DNA of 64,000 nt from contig DASYZR010000097.1 in assembly GCA_035945995.1 (NCBI GenBank), positions 1-64,000 of the forward strand, in the 5' to 3' direction. This DNA comes from a bacterium. Lineage in GTDB: Bacteria; Sysuimicrobiota; Sysuimicrobiia; Sysuimicrobiales; Segetimicrobiaceae. The notes beneath the pieces are model-generated. The model did not search any database, was not told the DNA's origin, and saw nothing but the letters and a program-made list of their open reading frames with translations. The translations under genes were made by a program, and so were the position numbers. This document shows positions 51,673 to 60,643 of the stretch, in pieces. Numbering within the stretch: the first letter of the stretch is position 1; each line of letters opens with the position of its first letter.

Positions 51673-52713
51673 ATGACGTGCGACGCGGCACGGCCGCGCG
51701 CGGTTCTATTCCGCGTGGACGCGACGCCCGAGAGCGGCCTCGGGCATCTGCAGCGGTGCCTGTCCCTTGCGCTCGCTCTGCGCCGCGCGGGCGCCGTCTC
51801 GAGCTTCCTCAGCGACGGACCGGTCGAGGCAAGAGGCCGGATCACGGAGTGTGGCTTCGAGGCACTGGACTTGGGCCGCGCCGCGCCGTGGAGCCCCCAG
51901 GACCTGACGCACACCGTTGCCGCGGCCGCACGCCTCGGGGTGACGCATATGGTCGTAGACTCCTACTATATGACCGGGGACTACCTCGCACGCCTGCGGG
52001 ATGCCGGGTGCTTCGTGGCCGGGATCGACGATCTGGCCGCATATCCGTTTCCATGTCAATTGGTGGTCAACGGCGGCGCCCACGCCTGCCAGCTGGCGTA
52101 TCGGTCATCGGGAGACACCCGGTTCTTGCTGGGTCCACGCTACGTCCTGCTGCGCCCCGAGTTTTGGAGCGTGCCCCCTCGCGCGCCGCGCTCGAGCCTC
52201 CGGCACGTGCTGATCATGGTTGGCGGAGCGGACCGGCAGAATCTCATGCCGGGGCTGCTCGATCTGGTGGATGCGTGCCCCGGAGAGTTCTCTATGACGG
52301 CGATCATCGGTCCGTTTTTCGGGCATCGCGGCGACCTGGAGGCGGCCGTCACGCGGTGCCGGCGGCCGGTCAGACTTGTGCACTGCCCCGACTCAGTCCG
52401 CGACCTGATGCTGGACGCGGACCTGGCCGTGTCCGCCGGAGGGCAGACCCTGTACGAGCTCGCCGCGACCGGGACTCCGGCCGTGGCGATCGTTATTGCC
52501 GAGAACCAGACCGCCAGTGTGCGGGCGTTGGCCGCGGCCGGCGTCGTGCGCGCGGTCTACGGCGTCGATCAGGCAGACTTTCGCGAACGTGCCCGGGACG
52601 CGATTGCCGCGCTGCTTCAGCGACCGGACGATCGGACGGCGATGGCCGCGGCCGGCCGTGAGTTGGTTGACGGCCGCGGGGCCCAACGCGTGTCGGATGC
52701 GCTGCTGGCCTAA
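51673..52713 (+). CDS. pseG: UDP-sugar hydrolase PseG
   Basis: A 346-residue GT-B-fold hydrolase that releases UDP from the diacetamido sugar, with water in place of an acceptor. It has LFRVDATPESGLGHLQRCLSLA, containing the catalytic histidine of the PseG family, then HVLIMVGGADRQN and DLAVSAGGQTLYELAATGTPAVAI. The stop and the start of the next gene share one base (TAATG). Confidence 0.92.
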   Translation: MTCDAARPRAVLFRVDATPESGLGHLQRCLSLALALRRAGAVSSFLSDGPVEARGRITECGFEALDLGRAAPWSPQDLTHTVAAAARLGVTHMVVDSYYMTGDYLARLRDAGCFVAGIDDLAAYPFPCQLVVNGGAHACQLAYRSSGDTRFLLGPRYVLLRPEFWSVPPRAPRSSLRHVLIMVGGADRQNLMPGLLDLVDACPGEFSMTAIIGPFFGHRGDLEAAVTRCRRPVRLVHCPDSVRDLMLDADLAVSAGGQTLYELAATGTPAVAIVIAENQTASVRALAAAGVVRAVYGVDQADFRERARDAIAALLQRPDDRTAMAAAGRELVDGRGAQRVSDALLA

Positions 52714-54704
52714 TGGCGCATTCCGCTGGTTCTCCGGGCAGACTGCTTCTCTTCGAGGAATGCCCCGCCGGCCTGGACCACGGGCCCCACGATCTGCTGG
52801 TGGCGCTGACACCGCTTGCCTGCTATCAGCTGACCCGCCTGCGGAAACCCCATGCCGTTCCGTCCGACTTCGCGAGCGAGTCCGTCCTCGCCGGACTGGA
52901 GGATCGGTATTGGGAGGAGCAACTTGAGTGGCTGGATCATCTCGACCAACTGCTCTGGCGGGAAATCCCGGCGCTGGCGCAGCGCGGCATCCGTGCCGCG
53001 AGCCTCTACGGGTACTTTCTGAAGATCAGCCTGGATATTCTGTTCATTCGAGGCTTTGAGTTAGCGGCGCTCTTGGACCAAGGCTACCGCCAGGTGATCC
53101 TGTGGCACCGCGAGGTCGTTGAGCCCCCCCTCGACTCTACGCTCCTCTTTCGCGGCCCGAGTGTGTACTCGCGCCTCCTGCCGCAGTTCTGCCGGGCGCG
53201 GGGCATCGAGTATCAGGCACGCGCGGTCCCGGGGCCGTCCGCCGTTCTCGCCGTGCGACGCCCCGCCACGATGTTCGGCGTCCCCGTGCGGCACCGCGCC
53301 AGACGGCTGCTGCACGATATCGCGCAGTTCCGCGAGGCCGCGATACGGACGGTCGGTCTCTCGCGGCGGCCGGACCCGGGGCCGCGGCTGACCCTCTTGT
53401 TTCGCACCACCGGATACGATCTCGGCCCTTTGCTGCGTGCCGCGCGGGGCAGCGGGCATCGCTGCCTGCTCATGGACGGCGACCGGGTGGTCGACGTGAC
53501 CGGGCTCGTGCGGAGGACGGTCACCGCCGGCGGCGCGCCGGATCCTAGGTCCGCCGCGTCGGATCGATCGGGCGACGCGTCCGAGTGGACCGATGCCGCG
53601 CATCGTACCACCGCGTCGGAGAGTACGATCTGGCGTTGGCCCAACGCGTGGTACGATCTGCCGCTGTCCGAGATCCTGGCGCCGCGTGTCGCGTACTGGA
53701 TGACGAGCGTGGTACCGCGTCTGGCCGCGCTGACGGACCGATTTGTCCGGCTCCTCAGGGATGAGCAGATCGACTTTGTCGTCGCCCCGCATATCGCGGA
53801 CCTGTCCACGTGTGCGGCGATTGCGGCCGCGCGGACCCTGCCGCGCAGCCGCAGCGTGCACATCGAGCACGGCGACAGTCTGTTGGCGCTGAAAGTGTGG
53901 GATTTGCTGAACCTCTTCCACTTCGACGACTATTTTGTTCCCCACGCCGAGGTCGCCGCATACTTTCGGTCGCGGCGCGAGTGCTATGCGCGTCCCACGG
54001 CGCAGGTGCACGTCGGCTCGTACCGCTGGCAAAGCCACGGGCGGCGGGTGCGTGCTCCGCAGATGGCGGTCGAGCGTTCGAGTCACGGCGCGGCGAGCGG
54101 GGATCCGGGCCGGCGGCGCGGGTCGCCGCCGCCGCGACCGATCGTCGTCTACTTGTTGACCGGAACCGGCGGTGACGCCCGGTACCTCAACAGCGCGTGG
54201 TACCCTGATCCCTGGTACTATGAGCTCCAGACACGCATCGTCGACGTCTTCGCCGGTCGTGACGACTATACGTTTGTCGTCAAGCTCTTCCCATCCGACG
54301 GCCACATACTCAATCCCATCGCCGAGTACGTTCGCGATCTGGGCCGGAAGCACATCCGCGTGTCGCGGGCGCCGTTCACCCGATGGTTGCCGCGGGCCGA
54401 CCGCGTCATCATTGATTTCCCGTCAACGGGCCTGTACGAGACGGCCGTGGCCGGCGTCCCGTTTCACCTGTTGTTGCACGCGAAGTTTCGGTTCCGGCCC
54501 GCCGCCCTCGAGCCGCTGCGACCGTGGACGACGATCTTTACGCAGACCCAGGAGGCGGTGCAGGCCGTCGAGCAGTTCCTCCGCGGCGACGTCACGCGGG
54601 GGCAGGTGCTGCATCCCGAGGGCGTGGACATCCTGCGCACACTGGAGGGCCTCGCCGGCCGGACCGGGGAAGCGGCGTCGGGGGGCCCGGTCGTTCATGA
54701 CTGA
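52713..54704 (+). CDS. Large GT-B-like protein, possible nonulosonic acid transferase
   Basis: A 663-residue protein I cannot assign to a named family. The N-terminal third is helical (EEQLEWLDHLDQLLWREIPALAQRG). The middle has HIEHGDSLLALKVWDLLNLFHFDDYFVPHAEVAAYF, which resembles surface-carbohydrate and CDP-glycerol-transferase-like GT-B proteins. After an Arg/Pro linker the C-terminal part has YTFVVKLFPSDGHILNP and RVIIDFPSTGLYETAVAGVPF, the donor-site region. No membrane segment. Lying between pseG and a flippase, it is a good candidate for the transferase of the nonulosonic acid. Confidence 0.7.
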   Translation: MAHSAGSPGRLLLFEECPAGLDHGPHDLLVALTPLACYQLTRLRKPHAVPSDFASESVLAGLEDRYWEEQLEWLDHLDQLLWREIPALAQRGIRAASLYGYFLKISLDILFIRGFELAALLDQGYRQVILWHREVVEPPLDSTLLFRGPSVYSRLLPQFCRARGIEYQARAVPGPSAVLAVRRPATMFGVPVRHRARRLLHDIAQFREAAIRTVGLSRRPDPGPRLTLLFRTTGYDLGPLLRAARGSGHRCLLMDGDRVVDVTGLVRRTVTAGGAPDPRSAASDRSGDASEWTDAAHRTTASESTIWRWPNAWYDLPLSEILAPRVAYWMTSVVPRLAALTDRFVRLLRDEQIDFVVAPHIADLSTCAAIAAARTLPRSRSVHIEHGDSLLALKVWDLLNLFHFDDYFVPHAEVAAYFRSRRECYARPTAQVHVGSYRWQSHGRRVRAPQMAVERSSHGAASGDPGRRRGSPPPRPIVVYLLTGTGGDARYLNSAWYPDPWYYELQTRIVDVFAGRDDYTFVVKLFPSDGHILNPIAEYVRDLGRKHIRVSRAPFTRWLPRADRVIIDFPSTGLYETAVAGVPFHLLLHAKFRFRPAALEPLRPWTTIFTQTQEAVQAVEQFLRGDVTRGQVLHPEGVDILRTLEGLAGRTGEAASGGPVVHD

Positions 54705-56202
54705 AACAGGCGGTCCGGCGATCACACCGCTGTCGGTCCTCCGGAACTCCGCGAAGCTCTCGGGGGCTAATCTGGCCTCCGCGCTTGCCGGCTTTCTCGC
54801 CTACATGTATGTTGCCCGCGTCCTGGGGCCGGAGATGCTCGGTGTCTCCGGATTTCTCATGCTGTGGCTCTTCTACGCCAACCTGCTCCGTCCGGGCCTC
54901 TTCAGCGCCGCGATGCGGGAGATGCCCCACCTGCTGGGACAAGGGAAAGCCGAGGAGGCGCGCCGGATTCAAAACGTCGCGCTCACGGTCGAGGTGCCGT
55001 ACGTGCTCCTCCCCGTGACCGTGATGCTGTTCGCGAGCCTGTCCTATTCGGTGCCGGTCATTCGTCACGGTCTCCCGCTGATTGCGCTGGCCTATCTGCT
55101 GATGTCGGTTCGCGATTTCGTCGGCGGAATCCACGGCATTCACCGGCGGTTTGGCCTCCAGGCCCGCGTGGTACTCGTTTCCAATCTCGTCGCCCAGGTG
55201 TTTGTCGTGGCGTCGGTCCGCTGGCTCGGCATCTACAGCGTTCTGCTCGATCGCGCGGTCGCGGCGACCGTGGCTCTGACCGTGTACCGGCTGATCGCAC
55301 CGCCGCTCAGATACGCGGTCGTCTGGGGCGGGCCCGAGGCCCGGCGGCTCTTGCACATCGGCCTTCCGATGACCCTGCTCGGCGTCTTCTACTGGGGGTT
55401 CCGGACGGTCGATCAGACGCTCATTGCCGTCTGGCTGCCGTTCGCGGCCCTGGGCTATTTCACGTTTGCGCTGAACTTTGCCAACCTCGCGAGGCTGCTG
55501 GTCTCCGACTTCGGAAATGTCTTGGCGCCGGTGCTGTTCGGAGAGTTGGGCAGGCGGGGCGGCGCGGAGGCGCTCGGCGCGGAGGCCGCGCGCATCGTCG
55601 TTTTCCTTGTCGCCGCCACATCTTTCGGCGTCAACGCCGGACAGGCGGCCTTGGGGCCACTCGTCCTGCATTACCTGCCGCGATTTGCACCCGCGGTTCC
55701 GGTGGTGGAGGGGCTGATTTTCGTCGTGCCTCTTGCGGCCGCCGCGCTTGTCCCGAGCATCCTGCTGAACTCCGTCTCGTTGAACCGACAACGCCTTCAC
55801 GCCGTGGTGTGGGGCGCCGGGCTGGCGCTCAACGCGCTGCTCGGCACCGTGGCCCTGCGATACCTTCATTGGGGACCGAGCGGGGTGGCCTGGGCCACAG
55901 TAACCTCCCAGATGGCGATCACGGCGGGGCTCTTTGCAGCGACGCACCGGTACCTGGCCGGCCGGAGAAGAGATCGAGGAGCGTTGTACGGTGGGATGCT
56001 CGGCCTGCTCGCCGTCGCGGCTCTCGTGTTCATCGTCCTGCACGTCCGCGCGCTGGCGGCGCACGGCGCCTGGCTGTCGAGCCTCGCGTTCCGGCTCGCC
56101 TGCGTGGCGGCGGCGTGGGCCGGCGCGGCCGCCGTGGCCTACGGTTGGTGGCGGTGGTTCCTGGGAAGCTCCGGCCATCCGGAGCAGTTGGATGCGGTCT
56201 GA
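54697..56202 (+). CDS. wzx: Oligosaccharide flippase, Wzx family
   Basis: A 501-residue membrane protein with 12-14 helices of the MOP/polysaccharide-export superfamily. Typical features are the N-terminal NSAKLSGANLASALAGFLAYMYVARVLGPE and helix pairs with few charges. It would flip the undecaprenyl-linked repeat unit across the inner membrane, before polymerisation by the Wzy/Wzz set at 41-44.9 kb. ATG 54697 overlaps the upstream stop by eight bases. Confidence 0.9.
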   Translation: MTETGGPAITPLSVLRNSAKLSGANLASALAGFLAYMYVARVLGPEMLGVSGFLMLWLFYANLLRPGLFSAAMREMPHLLGQGKAEEARRIQNVALTVEVPYVLLPVTVMLFASLSYSVPVIRHGLPLIALAYLLMSVRDFVGGIHGIHRRFGLQARVVLVSNLVAQVFVVASVRWLGIYSVLLDRAVAATVALTVYRLIAPPLRYAVVWGGPEARRLLHIGLPMTLLGVFYWGFRTVDQTLIAVWLPFAALGYFTFALNFANLARLLVSDFGNVLAPVLFGELGRRGGAEALGAEAARIVVFLVAATSFGVNAGQAALGPLVLHYLPRFAPAVPVVEGLIFVVPLAAAALVPSILLNSVSLNRQRLHAVVWGAGLALNALLGTVALRYLHWGPSGVAWATVTSQMAITAGLFAATHRYLAGRRRDRGALYGGMLGLLAVAALVFIVLHVRALAAHGAWLSSLAFRLACVAAAWAGAAAVAYGWWRWFLGSSGHPEQLDAV

Positions 56203-56328
56203 ATCACACCGCCGGCCTCAGGCATGCTGCCGCGGCGGGGCGAGAGAGGGGGACCGAAGCGCCAAAAAGAATCTACGGGACGCTTCAGTTCGCGGCGTTC
56301 GCCCGGCGCGCTGCGTAACGGAGGGACG

Positions 56329-57087
56329 GTGTCGCGTCTCGCGCAGGACTCCAAAGTGGCGCTCGTGACCGGTGCCTCACGCGGCATCGGTCGTGCGTGC
56401 GCCTTGCGGCTGGCACAGGCCGGCTACGACGTGGTTGTGAATTATCGGTCGCATGCCGACGGGGCCGCCGAGGTGGCGCGGGAGATCGCCGCGCTTGGCC
56501 GGGACGCGGTGATCGTTCAGGCGGACGTTTCACGCGCGGACGCCGTCGAGGCGATGATGCACGAGACCCTGGCGCGGTGGGGCCGCATCGACGCGCTGGT
56601 CAACAACGCGGGGAGCGCGGCGATCCGCGCGTTTGACGATCTCAGCGTCGATGAGTGGGACCGGTTGATGGACGTCAACCTCAAGAGCGCGTTCCTGTGC
56701 TGCCAGCGCGTCATCCCCATCATGAAGGAGCAACGGGCGGGCCGCATTATCATGCTGGCGTCGCAGGCCGGTCAGACCGGAGGATACTTCATCGGCGCGC
56801 ATTATTCCGTCTCCAAGTCCGGCGTCATCTGCCTGACGAAGTACCTGGCGAAGCAGCTGGCTCCGTGGGGAATCCTGGTGAATTGCGTCGCGCCGGGGAT
56901 CATCGACACGGAGATGTCGGCGGCGTACCCTCCCGAACTGGTCACCCGGTTGGTGGGGGACGTGCCGCTCCGCCGCGTCGGGACGCCGGACGACGTCGCC
57001 CATGCGGTCGTGTTCCTCGCCGGGGCCGGGAGCGCCTATATTACCGGCGCGACCCTGAACGTCAACGGCGGATTGTACATGGCCTAG
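56329..57087 (+). CDS. SDR-family oxidoreductase (FabG-like) 1
   Basis: A 252-residue classical SDR: VALVTGASRGIGRACA (NADP loop), NNAGSAAIR, catalytic triad in ASQAGQTGGYFIGAHYSVSKSG (Tyr and Lys) and PGIIDTEM. FabG-like folds act on many ketones. The context, before a second SDR and a sugar cytidylyltransferase, suggests a sugar oxidoreductase such as those placed beside nonulosonic acid genes. GTG 56329 follows GGAGGG; the frame extends upstream without similarity. Confidence 0.86.
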   Translation: MSRLAQDSKVALVTGASRGIGRACALRLAQAGYDVVVNYRSHADGAAEVAREIAALGRDAVIVQADVSRADAVEAMMHETLARWGRIDALVNNAGSAAIRAFDDLSVDEWDRLMDVNLKSAFLCCQRVIPIMKEQRAGRIIMLASQAGQTGGYFIGAHYSVSKSGVICLTKYLAKQLAPWGILVNCVAPGIIDTEMSAAYPPELVTRLVGDVPLRRVGTPDDVAHAVVFLAGAGSAYITGATLNVNGGLYMA

Positions 57088-57122
57088 CGCCCGGGGCCCA
57101 GGCGGAGCGAGGCGGATTCGGC

Positions 57123-57881
57123 GTGAGCTCGAGAAAAGTCGTGGTGGTGACCGGAAGCGGCGGAAGCATCGGCTCCGCTGTGGCACTGCGTTTATGCGGC
57201 CCCGACGCCGTGGTGGCGGCGGCCGATCGCGACGAGGGTGCGGCAGAACGGACGGCGCGCGCGATCGCAGACCGCGGCCATGCGGCGCTGGCCGTGCCGG
57301 TGGACGTGGTCGCCGCGGGCAGCGTGGCCGAGATGACCAGGCGGATCGTGGAAGAATACGGCGGGATCGATGTCCTCGTCAACTGCGCGGGCCTGTCCAT
57401 TCGGGGCAGGTCGGAGGATTACGCGGAGCGTGACTGGGACACGGTGACGGCGACGAACCTGAAGGGCACGTTCCTGTGCTGCCAGGCCGCCGGAAGAGAG
57501 ATGATTCGGCGCAGCGGCGGGACGATCGTGAACATCGGTTCTACGGCCGCGGCCGCCGGTTTTCCCATGCGGGCCGCCTACTGCGCGAGCAAAGCGGGGG
57601 TGGTGGCTCTCACGCAGGCGCTGGCGGCGGAGTGGGCGGCCCACGGGATTCGTGTCAACTGCGTGAGTCCGGCCCACACGCGAACCCCGATGGTGGAAGA
57701 GACGATTGCCAAAGGCTTCGCCAGCCTGGCCGAGTTGCAGCGGCGGATTCCGCTCGGACGGCTGGCGGAGCCGCAGGACATCGCCGACGCGATCGCATTC
57801 CTCGTGAGCGACCAGGCGCGTTTCGTCACCGGAGTCAACCTCTACGTCGACGGCGGGTGGACCGCGCTGGGGCTCTTCTAG
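57123..57881 (+). CDS. SDR-family oxidoreductase 2
   Basis: A 252-residue classical SDR, only moderately similar to the preceding one. It has VVVVTGSGGSIGSAVALRL, NCAGLSIRG, Ser in NIGSTAAAAGFP and Tyr-Lys in AAYCASKAGVV. It starts 35 bases after the first. The two could form a redox pair that epimerises a hydroxyl group by oxidation and reduction (inference). Confidence 0.88.
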   Translation: MSSRKVVVVTGSGGSIGSAVALRLCGPDAVVAAADRDEGAAERTARAIADRGHAALAVPVDVVAAGSVAEMTRRIVEEYGGIDVLVNCAGLSIRGRSEDYAERDWDTVTATNLKGTFLCCQAAGREMIRRSGGTIVNIGSTAAAAGFPMRAAYCASKAGVVALTQALAAEWAAHGIRVNCVSPAHTRTPMVEETIAKGFASLAELQRRIPLGRLAEPQDIADAIAFLVSDQARFVTGVNLYVDGGWTALGLF

Positions 57882-57900
57882 CGCGGCACGAGGAGCGGCG

Positions 57901-58683
57901 ATGCGTACGATCGGCATAATCCCCGCTCGGATGGGATCCTCCCGGTTTCCGGGCAAACCGCTGGTCTCGATCCTCGGCGCCCCGATGGTGGTGCACGTCT
58001 ATTTCCGCGCGCGCATGTGCACATCGCTCGACGCGGTGTACGTGGCAACGCCGGACCAGGAGATACGGGCGTCCGCGGAGCGCTACGGGGTGCCGGTAAT
58101 CATGACCTCTCCCCACCACGAGCGGGCGACCGACCGGGTGGCGGAGGCGGTCGAGCGGACCGAGGATCGGAGCGAGATCGTGGTCAACATCCAGGGCGAT
58201 GAGCCGATGCTCTATCCCGAAATGGTGGACGCGCCGGTTCGCGCGCTCGCGGAGGATCCGACGTTGGTCTGCACGAACCCGGTCGCGCGCATTCGCGACC
58301 GCGAAACCTTCGAGAACCGTAACGTGATCAAGGTCGTGACCGACCGCGGCGGCCTGGTGCTGTACATGTCGCGAGAGCCGATTCCGACGACGGTCCGTCT
58401 GGGGGACGCGGTTCCGATGTACCAGCAACTGGTCGTGCTGCCGTTTCGTCGAGACTTTCTCAAGACCTTTACCAGACTCCCGCAAACGCCGCTGGAGCAG
58501 GCAGAGTCCGTCGACATGCTTCGCGTGCTCGAGTACGGCTACAAGATCAAGGCCGTCGAGGTCCCGCGCGTCACCATCAGCGTGGACGTGCCGTCCGATG
58601 TGGCCCGTATCGAAGCGGCGCTGAGGCACGATCCTCTCGTGGACGGCTACCTCCCCAGGCTGCGCCTCCAGGGCTCCGAATAG
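57901..58683 (+). CDS. kdsB: KdsB-like CMP-sugar (3-deoxy-manno-octulosonate or related) cytidylyltransferase
   Basis: A 260-residue cytidylyltransferase starting with GIIPARMGSSRFPGKPLVSILG, the CTP-binding loop of KdsB, then HHERATDRVAEAV and VVNIQGDEPMLYPEMV. It activates an eight- or nine-carbon keto acid as a CMP sugar. No KdsA or KdsD is in the window. It is the second cytidylyltransferase of this locus, after the SpsF-type domain at 48 kb, so either a second CMP-sugar is made or one is the true activator of the nonulosonic acid. ATG 57901 is 19 bases after the SDR gene. Confidence 0.88.
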   Translation: MRTIGIIPARMGSSRFPGKPLVSILGAPMVVHVYFRARMCTSLDAVYVATPDQEIRASAERYGVPVIMTSPHHERATDRVAEAVERTEDRSEIVVNIQGDEPMLYPEMVDAPVRALAEDPTLVCTNPVARIRDRETFENRNVIKVVTDRGGLVLYMSREPIPTTVRLGDAVPMYQQLVVLPFRRDFLKTFTRLPQTPLEQAESVDMLRVLEYGYKIKAVEVPRVTISVDVPSDVARIEAALRHDPLVDGYLPRLRLQGSE

Positions 58684-58711
58684 TGCCGGTCGGTCTTGTG
58701 CGTCCGCCGCG

Positions 58712-60643
58712 GTGTTGCCGGTGGTGAGTTCCCTGCACACCTCGGTGGTGATCCGGGCCTACAACGAGGAGCGGCACCTCGAGGGTCTGCTGCGGCGGCT
58801 TCGTGAACAAGAGTATGGTCAGGGCATCGAGATCATCGTCGTCGACTCGGGATCGATCGACCGGACGCGGGAGATTGCGCGCCGGCATGCGGACCAGGTT
58901 GTGCGGATCGAGAGTGCCGACTTTACGTTCGGCTACTCGCTCAACGCGGGTGTGCAACACAGCACCGGACGGTACGTGGCGATCATTTCCGCCCATGCCC
59001 TTCCGATCGACAGCGCCTGGCTCACGCATCTGACCGCGCCGCTTGGGCAGACGCGCACCGCCATGGTGTGCGGACGTCAACTCGGCGTGGCCGGCTCGAA
59101 GTTCTCAGAGGCGATGGACCTTGCCCGAACCTTCGGACTCGAGCCCGTCGCGCTCACGCCGCCGAACTTCTTTGCCAATAACGCCAACTCCGCCCTCCGG
59201 CGGGAGTTATGGGAAGCGCACCCGTTTGATGAGTCGCTGCCGGGGTTGGAGGACGTGGAGTGGATCAAGCACTGGATGCAGCAGGGGTACCGGGGAGCCT
59301 ACGAGCCGCGGGCGGCGGTGTACCACATCCACGAAGAGACATGGCGGCAAGTTCGCCGTCGGTACTACCGCGAAGCCGTAGCCAGGCGGATCATCGGGGT
59401 TCCCGCGGCCTGGGGCATGGCCGGCGAGCTGGCGGGCGACGGCGCCCGTCTGATCGCGGATCTTGTCGCGGCCGGGCGCCGGGGCGTGCTCGTGACCAAG
59501 ACGCCCGAGATCCTGCGCTTCCGCTGGGAAAAGGCCTGGGGGACCGCCGTCGGGTTGGCCCACGGGGCCCGGTACGCGCGAAGCCCGCAGCAGAAGCGGG
59601 ACATGTTCTTCGACGCACGGTACGGCGCCGTGGTGATTCGCGGCCCCGGCCGGGCGTCGTTCGAGGAGATCGCGATGCCGGTCATCAAGCCGGGCGAGGT
59701 GCTCATCAAGGTGGCGTACGAAGGGGTGTCCGGTGCGGATCTCGAGATTTTCGACGGATCCCTGGGTTGCTACCAAACGGGCGAGGCGACGTATCCGATC
59801 GTGCCCGGACACGAGTTTTCGGGGCGGATCGTCAAGACCGGGGTGAACGTCAACGGGTGCGCCGAGGGGGATCGCGTCGTCGTCGAGCACATCCAGAGCT
59901 GCGGCGTGTGCCAGTACTGCCTGAGCGGCGATGGGATTCGCTGCGCGGATCGTCAGGAGGTCGGGGTGATCGGCCGGAACGGCGGCTACGCCGAATACGT
60001 GGTCGCCCCGGCGCGCTTCGTGCACACGCTCCCCGCCTCCATGGATCTCAAAGCCGCGGCACTGTGCGAACCGGCGGCCGTGGTCCTGAAGGGACTGAGG
60101 CGGCTCGAACGTCTGCGGCGGCCGGGCGAGGCGGCCGGCTCCTGCGGGATCGTCGGCGCCGGGCCGATCGGACACCTGGCCGCGCGCATTTTGCAAACGC
60201 GGGGCTATCGCGTCGCCGTCTACGATCAGAATCCGGACCGCCGGGCGCAATTGACCGGCACGGGGATCCAGACCTTCGATTCGCTGAGCGATCTCATGCG
60301 GTTTGAGATTATCGTTGAGGCCACCGGCGACCCCGGGGTGTGGCAGACCATCCTTCTGGAGAGCCGGCCGGGGGCCGTGTTGCTGCTGATCGGATTGCCC
60401 TACGTTCGACGGGAGTTCGCGATGCATTCGATCGTGGCGTACGACAAGATCGTGATCGGTTCGGTCGGCGGCTCGGGCGCGGATTTCGACGAAGCGATCC
60501 AGGTCCTGCGCACTCTGGATCTCGGTCCGTTCGTGCACACGGTGATCCCCCTCCGGGACTTTGCGACGGCCTGGCAACTGTTCCGGACGCGCAGGCACCT
60601 GAAGGTGCTCCTCTGCGCGGATCCGGACGTGGATGGCGCGTGA
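58712..60643 (+). CDS. Glycosyltransferase family 2 fused to a zinc-type alcohol dehydrogenase (MDR)
   Basis: A 643-residue fusion. Residues 1-295 are a GT2 (SVVIRAYNEERHLEGLL, VVDSGSIDRTREIA, LPGLEDVEWIKHWM). Residues about 300-640 are a medium-chain dehydrogenase: GHEFSGRIVKTG (His-Glu), four clustered cysteines CGVCQYC...C at about 395-412 (structural zinc), and a Rossmann motif CGIVGAGPIGHLA. The usual first catalytic cysteine (GxCGTD-like) is Ser340 in EGVSGADLEIF. No stop or frameshift divides them. Start is uncertain among GTG 58712, 58721 and 58724. Confidence 0.9.
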   Translation: MLPVVSSLHTSVVIRAYNEERHLEGLLRRLREQEYGQGIEIIVVDSGSIDRTREIARRHADQVVRIESADFTFGYSLNAGVQHSTGRYVAIISAHALPIDSAWLTHLTAPLGQTRTAMVCGRQLGVAGSKFSEAMDLARTFGLEPVALTPPNFFANNANSALRRELWEAHPFDESLPGLEDVEWIKHWMQQGYRGAYEPRAAVYHIHEETWRQVRRRYYREAVARRIIGVPAAWGMAGELAGDGARLIADLVAAGRRGVLVTKTPEILRFRWEKAWGTAVGLAHGARYARSPQQKRDMFFDARYGAVVIRGPGRASFEEIAMPVIKPGEVLIKVAYEGVSGADLEIFDGSLGCYQTGEATYPIVPGHEFSGRIVKTGVNVNGCAEGDRVVVEHIQSCGVCQYCLSGDGIRCADRQEVGVIGRNGGYAEYVVAPARFVHTLPASMDLKAAALCEPAAVVLKGLRRLERLRRPGEAAGSCGIVGAGPIGHLAARILQTRGYRVAVYDQNPDRRAQLTGTGIQTFDSLSDLMRFEIIVEATGDPGVWQTILLESRPGAVLLLIGLPYVRREFAMHSIVAYDKIVIGSVGGSGADFDEAIQVLRTLDLGPFVHTVIPLRDFATAWQLFRTRRHLKVLLCADPDVDGA

